Shown: in pieces, positions 29,369 through 39,341 of the stretch | Layout: the number at the start of each line of letters is the position of its first letter | Numbering within the stretch: position 1 is the stretch's first letter | Source: an uncultured Alistipes sp. | GTDB lineage: Bacteria > Bacteroidota > Bacteroidia > Bacteroidales > Rikenellaceae | NCBI GenBank assembly: GCA_900546065.1 | Contig: URBK01000009.1 | Span: 34,942 to 98,941, forward strand | Direction: 5' to 3' | Length of the DNA stretch: 64,000 nt | Program-made: the position numbers and the translations under genes | Notes under the pieces: generated by a model | What the model was told of the DNA's origin: nothing | The model's database searches: none | Seen by the model: the letters and a program-made list of their open reading frames with translations, nothing else

Positions 29369-30637
29369 ATGAGTAACCAAACGAAAAAATACTTTCCGGC
29401 GCTAAACGACGTCATGACCGCCGAGCACACCCTCGGCGAGATACTGTCGCCCACGCCGCTGATGGCAAACCGCAACCTGTCGGATCGATACGAGGCCAAC
29501 GTGATGCTCAAGCGCGAGGATCTTCAGGTTGTGCGTTCGTACAAGATACGCGGCGCGTACAACATGATCAGGTCGCTCACACCCGACCAGACGGCCAAAG
29601 GCATCGTCTGCGCCAGCGCGGGCAACCACGCGCAGGGCGTAGCCCTCTCGTGCAACAAGCTGGGCATTACGGGCAAGATATTCATGCCCGTAACTACACC
29701 CAAGCAGAAGATCAATCAGGTACGCATGTTCGGCGGCAACGCCATCGAGGTCGTCCTTGCGGGTGACACGTTCGACGAATCGAACCGTGCGGCCATGCAG
29801 GCATGCGAGAACGAAGGCAAGACCTTCATCCCGCCCTTCAACCACCCCAAGATAATCGAGGGTCAGGGTACGGTAGGTCTCGAGATCCTGCAGCAGAGCC
29901 GTGCCGCCGTGGATTATATCTTCGTCCCGATAGGCGGCGGAGGCCTCGCATCCGGCATAGGCAGCGTCTACAAGCAGATGTCACCACAAACGAAGATCAT
30001 AGGCGTAGAGCCTGCGGGCGCTGCCGGAATGAAGCTCTCGATCGAGCGCGGCGAGGTGACCGAACTCGACCATGTGGACAAGTTTGTCGACGGCGCCGCC
30101 GTACAGCGCGTGGGTGATCTTACGTTCGACATCTGCCGTCAGGTGCTGGACGACATCGTAACCGTACCCGAAGGCAAGGTCTGCACCACAATCCTCTCGC
30201 TCTACAACTTCGACGCCATTGTAGCCGAGCCGGCCGGAGCCCTCAGCATCAGCGCCCTCGACTTCTGCCGCGACATAATCCGTGGCAAGAATGTTGTCTG
30301 CATCGTCAGCGGCAGCAATAACGATATCGTGCGAATGGAGGACATCAAGGAGCGTTCGATGCTTTACGAGGGTCTGAAACACTACTTCGTTGTACAGTTC
30401 CCGCAGCGTGCGGGTGCCCTGCAGGACTTCGTGAACAAGGTTCTCGGGCCCAACGACGACATAACATACTTCGAGTACAAGAAGAAGACAAACCGCGAAA
30501 AGGGGCCCGTGCTGATAGGTATCGAACTGCAGAACCGCGACGACTTCGCCGGCCTCACGGAGCGTATGAAACGCAATGATATCGTCTACAAATATCTGAA
30601 CGACAACCCCGGGCTGTTCGAATTCCTGATAGGATAA
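29369..30637 (+). CDS. ilvA: Biosynthetic threonine dehydratase
   Basis: 422 residues. It makes 2-ketobutyrate from threonine, the entry to isoleucine. The PLP Lys is K59 in SYKIRGAYN; the phosphate-binding Gly run is GGGGLASG. A single C-terminal ACT-like regulatory segment follows (~335-422: HYFVVQFPQRAGALQDFVNKVLG...). Its place in the operon supports an isoleucine-feedback biosynthetic form. It ends the nine-gene run. Confidence 0.95.
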   Translation: MSNQTKKYFPALNDVMTAEHTLGEILSPTPLMANRNLSDRYEANVMLKREDLQVVRSYKIRGAYNMIRSLTPDQTAKGIVCASAGNHAQGVALSCNKLGITGKIFMPVTTPKQKINQVRMFGGNAIEVVLAGDTFDESNRAAMQACENEGKTFIPPFNHPKIIEGQGTVGLEILQQSRAAVDYIFVPIGGGGLASGIGSVYKQMSPQTKIIGVEPAGAAGMKLSIERGEVTELDHVDKFVDGAAVQRVGDLTFDICRQVLDDIVTVPEGKVCTTILSLYNFDAIVAEPAGALSISALDFCRDIIRGKNVVCIVSGSNNDIVRMEDIKERSMLYEGLKHYFVVQFPQRAGALQDFVNKVLGPNDDITYFEYKKKTNREKGPVLIGIELQNRDDFAGLTERMKRNDIVYKYLNDNPGLFEFLIG

Positions 30638-30684
30638 CCGGCCGCGGCGAACGAAAGACAATACTCACATAAAACCGTTACGAT

Positions 30685-31059
30685 ATGAATATTCTTGGCA
30701 ACCTGATATGGGTGATATTCGGCGGCCTGATAATGGCCGTGGAGTATATCATAAGCGGCGCCGTGATGTGCCTAACCATCATAGGAATACCGTTCGGACT
30801 GCAAGTCATGCAGCTCGGGCTCTTCGCCCTGTGGCCCTTCGGCGGCGAGGTCGTATCCACTCCCGAAGCGACAGGGTGCCTCTCAACGCTGCTCAACGTA
30901 ATATGGATATTCATAGGCGGAATATGGATTGCCCTGTCGCATCTGGCCCTCGGCGTATTCTTCTGCATAACCATCATCGGCATACCGTTCGGTCTGCAGC
31001 ACTTCAAACTGATGAGCTATGCATTAGTACCCTTCGGCCGCACCGTAGTGCGCCGATAG
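30685..31059 (+). CDS. YccF domain membrane protein
   Basis: 124 residues with two copies of the YccF repeat: CLTIIGIPFGLQVMQLG...WPFG and CITIIGIPFGLQHFKLM...VPFG, each preceded by a hydrophobic helix. Inner-membrane protein of unknown function. It begins 47 bases after ilvA and ends at a strong terminator, so it may be the last gene on the ilv-leu transcript, but no functional link is evident. Confidence 0.88.
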   Translation: MNILGNLIWVIFGGLIMAVEYIISGAVMCLTIIGIPFGLQVMQLGLFALWPFGGEVVSTPEATGCLSTLLNVIWIFIGGIWIALSHLALGVFFCITIIGIPFGLQHFKLMSYALVPFGRTVVRR

Positions 31060-31082
31060 AGCCGCAGACAGGCAACAACACA

Positions 31083-31117
31083 AAAAGAGGATACCTCATG
31101 CCGAGATATCCTCTTTT
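31083..31117. terminator. Bidirectional intrinsic terminator
   Basis: Perfect 11-bp stem AAAAGAGGATA / TATCCTCTTTT with a 13-base loop, between the converging yccF-type gene and malQ. Confidence 0.85.
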
Positions 31118-31141
31118 GTCATTTAAGACAGACATCTTCTG

Positions 31142-33619
31142 TTACGCCTTTCCGCGCAACGCCGCTATCTCCCGTACCGAGGCAGTAAACTCCTTCTCCG
31201 CGAGCAGCTGTTCCAAAGTTATATGCACGCGATAACGCCAATAGTAGTGTTCTATGGCCGGGACGTTGATACGCTCGGCCGCGGCATCGGCACGGCGCAG
31301 ACGGCAGTCCATAGCCAGCCAATCCTGCAACGGCAGTATCGCCAGCATCGACGACGAGAGCATGTGCCGCTCCACGATGCGGCGCGCAATGTCGGGAGTG
31401 CAATCCTGCGGCGCCTCGCCTTCACTATGCAACACCTCATGGTAATAGAGCCGCGCCGCCTCACGCTCCTCCTGCCACCACCCGCGCACCGTAGGCATGT
31501 CGTGCGTCGAGGTCGCAGCGACCGAGAGATAGGGATAACGTGACGGATCGGCAAAGGCTACGCCCGCCTGTTTGGGCATACGCTCGATCTCGAGCGAGAG
31601 TATTCTCTCACGTGCCATCACCTCGGGAACGCACGCTGGAATCATGCCCAGATCCTCACCGCACGCAAGCATGCGCGACGCGCCGATCAATACGGGCAGC
31701 TTGCCCATGGCATTCTCGCGCCAGAAAGAGTCGTGGCGGTGATAATAGTAGTCGTCATGCAGGCGGCGGTAAGCCTCGCGGTCCGTTTCGTCCAGAGCGA
31801 GGAATGCAGCCGTATCATATCCGCCGATACGCGGGAAATAACTCTCTTCACGCCCCTCGGCGGCAAGGAACAACACATCACGCGAGCTCAGATCACGAGC
31901 CACATCACGCGACGGCACGAAGTGGAACCCGTACTCTTCGATTTCGCTCTTGGAGAGAGGCAGCTGAGGGTTGAAATGCCCCAGCAGGGCGCTCACAGCC
32001 GTACGCGGGATCTCCCATATACGGAAGAAACCGAGAATGTGGTCCAGACGATAGGCATCGAAATATTCGCCCATCTTTTGCAGGCGGCGGCGCCACCAGT
32101 CATACCCTTCGGAGGCCATGCGCGGCCAATCGTACGTAGGGAAACCCCAATTCTGCCCTTCGGCCGCGAAGGCGTCGGGCGGAGCTCCCGCCGACATCGT
32201 GACATTGAAGAGCTCGGGATTGCGCCATACGTCCACTCCCGTCGGGGCTACGCCTATCGGTATATCTCCCTTTAGCGCCACGCCAGATGCGTGTGCGGCT
32301 TGCCGCGCCGCACGCATCTGCGCGTCGAGAATATATTGCACGAATATATGGTAATCCACACTCTGCCGATGGCTTGCGGCATATTTCTCGGCCTCGGCCG
32401 CATCATATCGCTCCAACGCTCCCCACTTCGCACGTTCATCGCCATATTCACTGCGCAGTGAGCAGAATACGGCATAGGGGACAAGCCAACTGTCATTCTC
32501 CGATACGAAACGGCGGCAGTCATCCGAGGCAACCATACGCTCTCCACAAACGTCATAGATACCTCGCAGCAGATCCTGCTTAAGAGCCATTACGGCTTCA
32601 TAATCGACCTCCGGCAGGGCATTCAGCACGGCTCCGCGCCGGGAACATCCGTCGAGAATTCCCTGCAAAGCCTCCGCCTCATCCGCACTGCAAAATGCAC
32701 GGCACGCCGCGACGGCATCTTCGCCGCACACATACAAAGGATGCAGGGCGAAACATGAAAGGGGGTTATATGGATACGAGTCGCGCCACGTCCCCGTCAC
32801 CGACGTATCGTTCACGGGCAGCAGCTGGATGACAGACATTCCCGCCGCGGCGGCCCACTCGGCCAACACACCTATGTCGCGGAACTCCCCGACGCCCCAA
32901 TCCTTCCCGCTGCGCAGCGAGAAGAGAGGCACGGCCACTCCGGCCCCGTGCCAACGACGACGTCCGTCACGCAGACGCAGCCCACGGACAACGGCGGCAT
33001 CCCCGCCCACGGCGGACGGCAAACGGCGGTTTCCGCCCTCCTCCCAGCAGCGGAGAGCGCCCGACTTTCGGTCGCGTATCACAAACTTATACTCGGCGCC
33101 GGCCGTTCGGGTCGGCAGCAACACTCGCCAAACAGGAGCCGCCGCGTCGTTCATAATAACGCTGTGCGCCACATCCCAGCGACCCAGCTCCTCCGCATCC
33201 CCAGCCACGGCCAGCACCTCGTCGCGGCGCAGTGTCGGCGCCTCAACTTCCAAAAGGATATTCACACATGCTACTGACAGAGGCTCCGCATCATCGTCAC
33301 GACGGAAGACGGCGTCGGTAAACATCGACGTCAGAAAAGGCGAATCATCCGATGGCTCATACCACGCGTCGTAAATATCCGCACGGCCGACATTCCTGCA
33401 TCCTTCAACCGAATGCGCTCCGCAGGGTTCCGTGCGAACGACCGTATCGCCGCTGCAAACACAATAGTGGTATTTCATCACTCCGTCGGCCACATCCCGC
33501 TCGCCGAGCCACTCGCCTGCCGCACAGGGCCGCATGTCGACCGTCATGCCGTCATCGAAGAGGATGCGCAGCGTTGCGCCGCCATCGATGAAATACTCCG
33601 TATGGAAAACTGCTTTCAT
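31142..33619 (-). CDS. malQ: 4-Alpha-glucanotransferase with N-terminal starch-binding domains (DPE2 type)
   Basis: 825 residues. The N-terminus holds two CBM20-like regions (~1-115 degenerate; ~125-225 with VAGDAEELGRWDV). The GH77 catalytic domain follows: YRLDHILGFFRIWEIP carries the nucleophile Asp, ACGEDLGMIP the acid/base Glu and STHDMPTVRGWW the third Asp. It transfers glucan segments in maltodextrin/glycogen metabolism, cytoplasm. This architecture is that of plant DPE2 and Bacteroidetes MalQ. It follows the MFS gene by 12 bases. Confidence 0.92.
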   Translation of the reverse strand: MKAVFHTEYFIDGGATLRILFDDGMTVDMRPCAAGEWLGERDVADGVMKYHYCVCSGDTVVRTEPCGAHSVEGCRNVGRADIYDAWYEPSDDSPFLTSMFTDAVFRRDDDAEPLSVACVNILLEVEAPTLRRDEVLAVAGDAEELGRWDVAHSVIMNDAAAPVWRVLLPTRTAGAEYKFVIRDRKSGALRCWEEGGNRRLPSAVGGDAAVVRGLRLRDGRRRWHGAGVAVPLFSLRSGKDWGVGEFRDIGVLAEWAAAAGMSVIQLLPVNDTSVTGTWRDSYPYNPLSCFALHPLYVCGEDAVAACRAFCSADEAEALQGILDGCSRRGAVLNALPEVDYEAVMALKQDLLRGIYDVCGERMVASDDCRRFVSENDSWLVPYAVFCSLRSEYGDERAKWGALERYDAAEAEKYAASHRQSVDYHIFVQYILDAQMRAARQAAHASGVALKGDIPIGVAPTGVDVWRNPELFNVTMSAGAPPDAFAAEGQNWGFPTYDWPRMASEGYDWWRRRLQKMGEYFDAYRLDHILGFFRIWEIPRTAVSALLGHFNPQLPLSKSEIEEYGFHFVPSRDVARDLSSRDVLFLAAEGREESYFPRIGGYDTAAFLALDETDREAYRRLHDDYYYHRHDSFWRENAMGKLPVLIGASRMLACGEDLGMIPACVPEVMARERILSLEIERMPKQAGVAFADPSRYPYLSVAATSTHDMPTVRGWWQEEREAARLYYHEVLHSEGEAPQDCTPDIARRIVERHMLSSSMLAILPLQDWLAMDCRLRRADAAAERINVPAIEHYYWRYRVHITLEQLLAEKEFTASVREIAALRGKA

Positions 33620-33631
33620 AATATCAGCAAA

Positions 33632-35032
33632 CTATTTTCGTCTCAGCCCCTCGGGCAAGGGAAGGTGTATGCGCGATGCCGAGAGCATCGCCCCGAAAAA
33701 GGCAAACGCTGCCGCCACAAACAACGGTGTCATGGTCGTCTCTCCCCCATGCCAATGGAAGAAGAATGCCACCAACGCCGCACCCATCGTCTGGCCCGTC
33801 AGTCGCGCCGTAGCGAGCATGCCGCTTGCCGAGCCGCTGCGGTGCTGCGGCGCCGAGGCTATCATTATGCTGTTGTTGGGCGACTGGAAGAGTCCGAATC
33901 CCATGCCGCACAGCACAAGCCGCCATATAATATCGAAATCCATCGGACTCGACGGCAGCAATCCCAGCATCACAAGGCCGAAGGTCATGATCAGAAGTCC
34001 TGTCAGTCCGAGGTAACCTGCATGGATTCTTTCTGCCAAAACACCAGCCAAGGGTGCCACTACCATAATGACCATGGGCCACGCCGTAAAGATCAGTCCC
34101 GTGCTCACGGCATCGTATCCCATGCTGTGCTGCAGGATAAATGGGAGCGAGACCATGGCGAGCATCTGCGCCGTAAAGGAGCATATAGAGGTCACGATCG
34201 AGAGCGAGAAGATCGGTATGCGCAGCAGGTCGAACGGAAGTATGGGCATGGGCTTACGCAGCTGGTCGGTCACGAACCGCCATGCCACCACCGCCGCCAC
34301 GGCTGCCAGCACAAACCATACGTGCAGCGACATGCCGTGCGAATAGCCCTCGACGCAGGCCATCACAAGGCCGAATGTCAGTGCGCACATCATGCCGCTG
34401 CGCCAATCGAACCGCCGGCCTTCGACCTTGACGGGATTCTGAGGCAGGAAACGCGAGCTGAGTATAAAAGCGATGAGGCCGATCGGAAGATTTACGGCAA
34501 AGAGCCAATGCCATGTCGTCACGGACAATATGGCCGCCGCCACCGACGGCCCCGCCACCGACGAGACGGCCACAACCGTTGCGTTGATACCCATACCGCG
34601 TGCCAGCATACGCCGCGGATAGATTATACGTATCAACGTGGTATTCACGCTGGTTATGGCCGCCGCGCCTATGCCCTGCACCGCACGCCACGCGATCAGC
34701 GAGGCGAATGTGGTCGAGAGGGCGCACCCGGCCGAGGCTACGGTAAAGAGCACCAGACCCGATATGTATATGCGGCGATAGCCCAGTATGTCACCCAGAT
34801 TCGAGAATATGAGAAGTGTCGTTATCAGAGCCAGCTGATAGGCATTGACGATCCAGACAGAATTTGCCGACGAGGTCCCGAATTCGGAAGCCAGAGTCGG
34901 CAGGGCGACGTTGGCGATGACGCTGTCGATGACCGACAACGACACACCGAACGCCACGGCGACGATAGCTCCCAAACGTCGGGGCATCGGCAGCCCGTTC
35001 CATTCGGTATCTCCTATGATATTTGTTGCCAT
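33632..35032 (-). CDS. MFS drug-resistance transporter, DHA2 (14-helix) type
   Basis: 466 residues, about 14 membrane helices. Motif A appears as NLGDILGYRRIYISG, with DSVIANVALPTLA in helix 1 and QGIGAAAITSVNTTLI in helix 4, typical of EmrB/QacA relatives. Likely a proton-driven exporter; substrate unknown. Reads into malQ with a 12-base gap, so the two share the promoter at 35052-35083, an odd pairing with no clear functional logic. Confidence 0.85.
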   Translation of the reverse strand: MATNIIGDTEWNGLPMPRRLGAIVAVAFGVSLSVIDSVIANVALPTLASEFGTSSANSVWIVNAYQLALITTLLIFSNLGDILGYRRIYISGLVLFTVASAGCALSTTFASLIAWRAVQGIGAAAITSVNTTLIRIIYPRRMLARGMGINATVVAVSSVAGPSVAAAILSVTTWHWLFAVNLPIGLIAFILSSRFLPQNPVKVEGRRFDWRSGMMCALTFGLVMACVEGYSHGMSLHVWFVLAAVAAVVAWRFVTDQLRKPMPILPFDLLRIPIFSLSIVTSICSFTAQMLAMVSLPFILQHSMGYDAVSTGLIFTAWPMVIMVVAPLAGVLAERIHAGYLGLTGLLIMTFGLVMLGLLPSSPMDFDIIWRLVLCGMGFGLFQSPNNSIMIASAPQHRSGSASGMLATARLTGQTMGAALVAFFFHWHGGETTMTPLFVAAAFAFFGAMLSASRIHLPLPEGLRRK

Positions 35033-35051
35033 GAAATGAAGAAATCCACGG

Positions 35052-35083
35052 CAAAATTACGAAAAAACAGTGTCACGGACAAA
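35052..35083 (-). promoter_or_regulatory. Promoter for the MFS-malQ unit
   Basis: Minus strand TTTG (35080-35083), 20-base spacer, TAATTTTG (35052-35059): an exact consensus match. Start site near 35045, a few bases before the ATG at 35032. Confidence 0.7.
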
Positions 35084-35107
35084 CTCCCCCCCCGAGTCAC
35101 GCCTTCG

Positions 35108-37522
35108 TCAGAAATCCTTGCCCACAAATGACGCTCCCGAAGATACGGCACCCGTGGCTGGGGCCCGACGCTCCGCGGCATTGAACGCATAGCTCAGCGA
35201 CAGCACTATATTGGGATAACACGGACGCACGTGTGTCGTCGATATGAGCGTAGGCGTGGCGCGGCGGTTGTCGTAACGCGCCGTGCGAAACAGATCGTGC
35301 ACGACGATCGAGGCCGACACGCGGTCGTGCCACAATTGCTGCCGCACAGCCAGATCGAAGTAACAATATGCCTCCTCGCGTCCCTGCGTCAACACCGTAG
35401 GCCCCACGACGTTGGCATCGAACTGCAGGCGCGTGGACTTTCCGATCGAGAAATTGTTGATCCAAGACATCGAGTAGCTCGTATTCGCCGCATCGGTACA
35501 CCCCTCGTACTGGCTCGTGAACCGATAGCGGAAGAGGCTGCCGTTGACGGTCATGTTCCACCACCGCGCCGCCTTGACACGCGCGTTCAGCTCGACACCG
35601 AGCGTCAGATCCCGCCCCGCATTTATCAGCGAGTCGAGCGTCACGCCCGGCTCGTATGCCACCCTCACGCGGTCGATCATGCCGCGGCGCGAACGCATGA
35701 AGCCCGTCACGGCAATGGAGTTCTCCTCGGCAATGGTCTTGCGGTAGCCCAACTCGGCCGAATGGATATATTCCGGGTGGATATCTGGGTTGCCGATCTG
35801 CTTGGTATAGTAGTCCTCGTATGTTATGTACGGCTCCAGCTGCCAGATACCCGCACGGTTCGTACGATATGAATACGCCGCAGAGATGGTGTTGTCTCTG
35901 CCGGCATCGTAGGCCACGTGCGCCGAGGGGAAAAGCTCCAGACGTTTGATGTAGCGGTCGGCATCCTTGACCGTGATCGTAAGTTCGTCGATCGTATTGT
36001 CGGCACGCACACCCGCATCGAACGATACACGCCCAACGCGGTCACTCACCATGGCATAGGCCGAGTGTATCTGGCGGCGGTAGAAGAAGGGCGCACGCAG
36101 ATCATCCTGCCACTCGAAATCCTGCTTGCCGCGATCCCAATACTTTATGTTATAGCCGCCGTGCTCGCTGTATGAGGTATACTGGTACCCCACCTCCAGA
36201 GATCCTCCGTCGCGGTAATTGAGCAGATACGACGCCGTACCGTCGAAATCCCAATGGTGCTCCTTCTCATATCCGCGCGTACCCTCGTATCGCGCACCCG
36301 ACTGATCGAACATATTGCTCTCGGTATACTCCAGTGCATACCAATCATATCGCAGACGCCCCGTCACGGCGATACGGTCGCCGCGTTCGTTGAGCCGGAA
36401 GGTGTAGTCGGTCGATATCTGGGCAAGGCTCTTCTCGTTCGAGTAGCGGTCATGGCTGTCGTAGAGGTTGTCGTTCAGAAGCGCATCACCCTGCATGCGG
36501 TGTTCGTAATAGCTCATGTCACCGCCGCGCGCCGTTTTCGTGTCGCCGCCCTGAAACTCCACCGCAAGGTTATGCCCCCCGCGGCCATACTCCCATCCGA
36601 CACGTCCTATATATGATGAGTTGTTGCTGTGGCGCACGCCGTCGGCATCGGACGTGGTGACAAAGTCGTCCACGATGGTGGTCTTGCTCTGCTCGAAGTC
36701 GCTGCGACCCTTGATCTCTGAGGCCGCACCCCCGACATACCAGCGGCTGTGGCCGTGGCGGTATGAGATGAGGGCGTCGCCGCTCCACATGCCGATCGTA
36801 CTTCCCGAAAGGTTCACCGCACCGCTGAAGCCCGCATCGTCATGCCGCTTGGTCGTAATGTTTATTATGCCCACATCGCCGTCGGTACGGTATCGTGCCG
36901 ACGGTGTGGTTATAATCTCTATCTGGTCGATATTCGCTGCGGCGACCTGCTCCAGAGCCTGCGTACCCTCAAGCACGCTCTGCTTGCCGTCGACGTAGAC
37001 CAGAAATCCCGTACTGCCGCGGAACGACACCTCGCCGTCGGCATCTATACGCACCGAGGGCGTCGAACGCAGCACATCCACCGCCGTACCTCCCGACGCC
37101 GACAGCGCCGCCGAGGCGTTCACCGCCTGACGGTCGAGACGGTAGACGATCTTGCTGCGCTCGCCCTGAACAACAACGCGCTCCAGACCGTTCTCCTCCA
37201 TTGACAGACGCACTTCGCCCAGATCTACCGTACGTCCCGCGGCAAATTCCAGCTCGCCGCTCTCGTATGGAACATATCCCACAAGCATAATCGTGACGAA
37301 GAAGCGTCCGTCGCGCACATGATCGATCTCGAATGCGCCGTTACGCACCGTCGCGGAGGCTATGGTTCGGTTTTCGGCATCCGTAACCACCACATCGGCA
37401 TACTCTATGGCCGCACCCGTAGCGGCATCCGTCACGCGGCCGCGCAGAGAGGGCTGGCGGCTCTGCGCCGCAGACGACACAACCTGCACAAGCAGGAGAA
37501 AGGCAAAAAGATAACGTATCAT
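35108..37522 (-). CDS. TonB-dependent receptor-like outer-membrane beta-barrel protein
   Basis: 804 residues from ATG 37522 (MIRYLFAFLLLVQVVSSAAQ), which gives a clear signal peptide; the frame to 37615 is rejected. A carboxypeptidase-regulatory-like domain (~22-105) and a plug (~115-220, VDVLRSTPSVRIDADGEVSFRG) precede the barrel. It belongs to the group usually annotated as outer membrane beta-barrel family (OMP_b-brl_3) rather than SusC. No SusD partner is next to it; the ligand is unknown. Confidence 0.82.
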   Translation of the reverse strand: MIRYLFAFLLLVQVVSSAAQSRQPSLRGRVTDAATGAAIEYADVVVTDAENRTIASATVRNGAFEIDHVRDGRFFVTIMLVGYVPYESGELEFAAGRTVDLGEVRLSMEENGLERVVVQGERSKIVYRLDRQAVNASAALSASGGTAVDVLRSTPSVRIDADGEVSFRGSTGFLVYVDGKQSVLEGTQALEQVAAANIDQIEIITTPSARYRTDGDVGIINITTKRHDDAGFSGAVNLSGSTIGMWSGDALISYRHGHSRWYVGGAASEIKGRSDFEQSKTTIVDDFVTTSDADGVRHSNNSSYIGRVGWEYGRGGHNLAVEFQGGDTKTARGGDMSYYEHRMQGDALLNDNLYDSHDRYSNEKSLAQISTDYTFRLNERGDRIAVTGRLRYDWYALEYTESNMFDQSGARYEGTRGYEKEHHWDFDGTASYLLNYRDGGSLEVGYQYTSYSEHGGYNIKYWDRGKQDFEWQDDLRAPFFYRRQIHSAYAMVSDRVGRVSFDAGVRADNTIDELTITVKDADRYIKRLELFPSAHVAYDAGRDNTISAAYSYRTNRAGIWQLEPYITYEDYYTKQIGNPDIHPEYIHSAELGYRKTIAEENSIAVTGFMRSRRGMIDRVRVAYEPGVTLDSLINAGRDLTLGVELNARVKAARWWNMTVNGSLFRYRFTSQYEGCTDAANTSYSMSWINNFSIGKSTRLQFDANVVGPTVLTQGREEAYCYFDLAVRQQLWHDRVSASIVVHDLFRTARYDNRRATPTLISTTHVRPCYPNIVLSLSYAFNAAERRAPATGAVSSGASFVGKDF

Positions 37523-37538
37523 CGGACAAAAAAAGATA

Positions 37539-37558
37539 GGCGGCCGACCGTGGCCGCC
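37539..37558 (-). terminator. Intrinsic terminator of the rbsK-AlkD-like unit
   Basis: On the minus strand GGCGGCC and GGCCGCC form a 7-bp stem with a 6-base loop, followed by TATC and seven T. It ends about 6 bases before the start codon of the barrel gene at 37522. Confidence 0.75.
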
Positions 37559-37686
37559 CCATTCGGGTGTAAAGATACCAAAAACAGCCGATATTGCCTC
37601 GTCCGAGAGCAACAATCGCCCTTTTCATATCTCTATTTTACGCATAAAAACGCCTCGCGGCCGCATAAAAATACCTTCGCGGCAAT

Positions 37687-38388
37687 TTACCGGCGGCGCA
37701 GCGAACGCAACAACGCCTTCCGCTCGTCCGATATGCGGAAGCTCTCGACAGCCTTCTGGATGGCCTTGTTATGTACATCGCGCTCCAGACGTCCGCTGTT
37801 CAGCACTCCGACAGTCCTATCCCACTGCTTGACCAGCGCAACGCTCACATACCACGCAACGGCCATACGCACGTAATAATCGTCGTTATGCACACCGCAC
37901 ACCCAATCCAAGTGCTCGGCACGGAAACGCTCGTCGAGGAAGAACTCCAACAGCGACACCACCCCAAAGCGCACCGTATAGGTGTGATCACTGTGCAGCC
38001 AACGCACGATTGCCGCCTCAGCCTGCGCGGGATAACGCGCGAAGAGTTTGGGTGAGATCATGTCACACGTAGCCCAATTATCCACATACGGCAGCAGACG
38101 ATCCAGCTCGGCAATCAGGCTGTCGATATCCTTCCTGCGCCGCGTAATGAGCTCACCGTGGATGTTATACTCCTCGTAATAGCGATGCGGCAGCACCGTA
38201 AGGAAATGCTCCGCCACCTCGTCGTCGCGCGCCAGATCACGGGCGTAACGCCTCAACTGCGGCGTACGCACACCCAAGATACGATCTGCGGCAATCGTCG
38301 GAATCAGCCGAGCCTGAAAAGCACGGTAAGGCTCGTCGGCCATCGCGCGCAGGTCGCGCTCGATACGCTCCAGAATAACGTCTCCCAT
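37687..38388 (-). CDS. DNA alkylation repair (AlkD-like HEAT-repeat) protein
   Basis: 233 residues, all alpha-helical with HEAT-like repeats (ILGVRTPQLRRYARDLAR, VDNWATCDMISPKLF, VRFGVVSLLEFFLDE, VRMAVAWYVSVALV). These blocks are typical of the DNA alkylation repair enzyme family, where the conserved Trp and Asp in the DNWATCD region contact the DNA lesion. It follows rbsK by 6 bases. Confidence 0.85.
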   Translation of the reverse strand: MGDVILERIERDLRAMADEPYRAFQARLIPTIAADRILGVRTPQLRRYARDLARDDEVAEHFLTVLPHRYYEEYNIHGELITRRRKDIDSLIAELDRLLPYVDNWATCDMISPKLFARYPAQAEAAIVRWLHSDHTYTVRFGVVSLLEFFLDERFRAEHLDWVCGVHNDDYYVRMAVAWYVSVALVKQWDRTVGVLNSGRLERDVHNKAIQKAVESFRISDERKALLRSLRRR

Positions 38389-38394
38389 ACGTGT

Positions 38395-39321
38395 CTACTC
38401 CCTGTTTACCAAAAATTCTTTTACCTCCATACGTGTCGGTGCCGCCGTCTGAGCCCCCATGCGCGTAACGCTTATGGCGGCCGCTGCGCTTGCCTCTCGC
38501 GCCGCCCCGACAAGGCCCTGCCCTTCGGCCATGCAGCAGGCCAGAACACCGTTATAGGTATCACCCGCAGCCGTCGTATCGACAGCCGCCACACGGAAAG
38601 CATCCACATGTTCGAAACGCCCACCGTCGTATATCAGCGATCCGTCGCCTCCAAGCGTAATGACCACATTGCGCACACCCATAGCATGTATCGCTTCGGC
38701 CGCACGCCGTGCCCCCGCCATATCCGTCACCCCGATACCCGATATGCGTGCCGCCTCGCTGCGATTGGGCGTTATGGCATAGAGGTGCCGCAACAGCTCC
38801 GGCCTCAACACTTCGACAGGTGCAGGCGCGGGATTCAAGATGACGGGCACACCCGCCTCTGCGGCAATCTCGGCGGCATACTCCACCACCGCCACTGGCA
38901 CCTCAAGCTGCATCAGCACCACATCGGCTGCGCGTATCTCTTCGGCCGCACGGTCGATGTCCTCGCGGCCGAGAGCCATATTCGCTCCCGATGCCACGAC
39001 GATAGAGTTCTCGCCCTCGGCATTGACCGAGATGAGCGCAATGCCCGACGAGTGCTCTCGATCGACCGCAACGCACGAAGTGTCGATACCGTCCTGACGC
39101 ATGGCCTCAAGCGTGCGCCGTCCGAACATATCATCCCCGACACGTCCCACGAACGTCACACGGCCTCCGTATCTCGCCGCAGCCACCGCCTGATTGGCCC
39201 CCTTGCCGCCGGCATTCATCATGAACTCGCCGCCGAGGACGGTCTCCCCCGCCGCCGGCAGATGCGAAGCCTTCACAACCATATCGGTATTGCTGCTGCC
39301 TATGACCACGATCCTTTTCAT
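38395..39321 (-). CDS. rbsK: Ribokinase
   Basis: 308 residues. NAGGKGANQAVAAARYG is the ribokinase sugar-binding motif and DTTAAGDTYNGVLA carries the catalytic Asp. GSSNTDMVVK opens the fold. It phosphorylates ribose at O5 for entry to the pentose phosphate pathway. No ribose transporter is adjacent; it is upstream of the AlkD-like gene under its own promoter. Confidence 0.92.
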   Translation of the reverse strand: MKRIVVIGSSNTDMVVKASHLPAAGETVLGGEFMMNAGGKGANQAVAAARYGGRVTFVGRVGDDMFGRRTLEAMRQDGIDTSCVAVDREHSSGIALISVNAEGENSIVVASGANMALGREDIDRAAEEIRAADVVLMQLEVPVAVVEYAAEIAAEAGVPVILNPAPAPVEVLRPELLRHLYAITPNRSEAARISGIGVTDMAGARRAAEAIHAMGVRNVVITLGGDGSLIYDGGRFEHVDAFRVAAVDTTAAGDTYNGVLACCMAEGQGLVGAAREASAAAAISVTRMGAQTAAPTRMEVKEFLVNRE

Positions 39322-39341
39322 CTTTTCGGTATTTTATTTTC

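Noticed and set aside
35086..35093. Run of eight C near the MFS promoter
   Set aside because: It lies upstream of the -33 element and does not change spacing or a reading frame, so phase variation is not supported.
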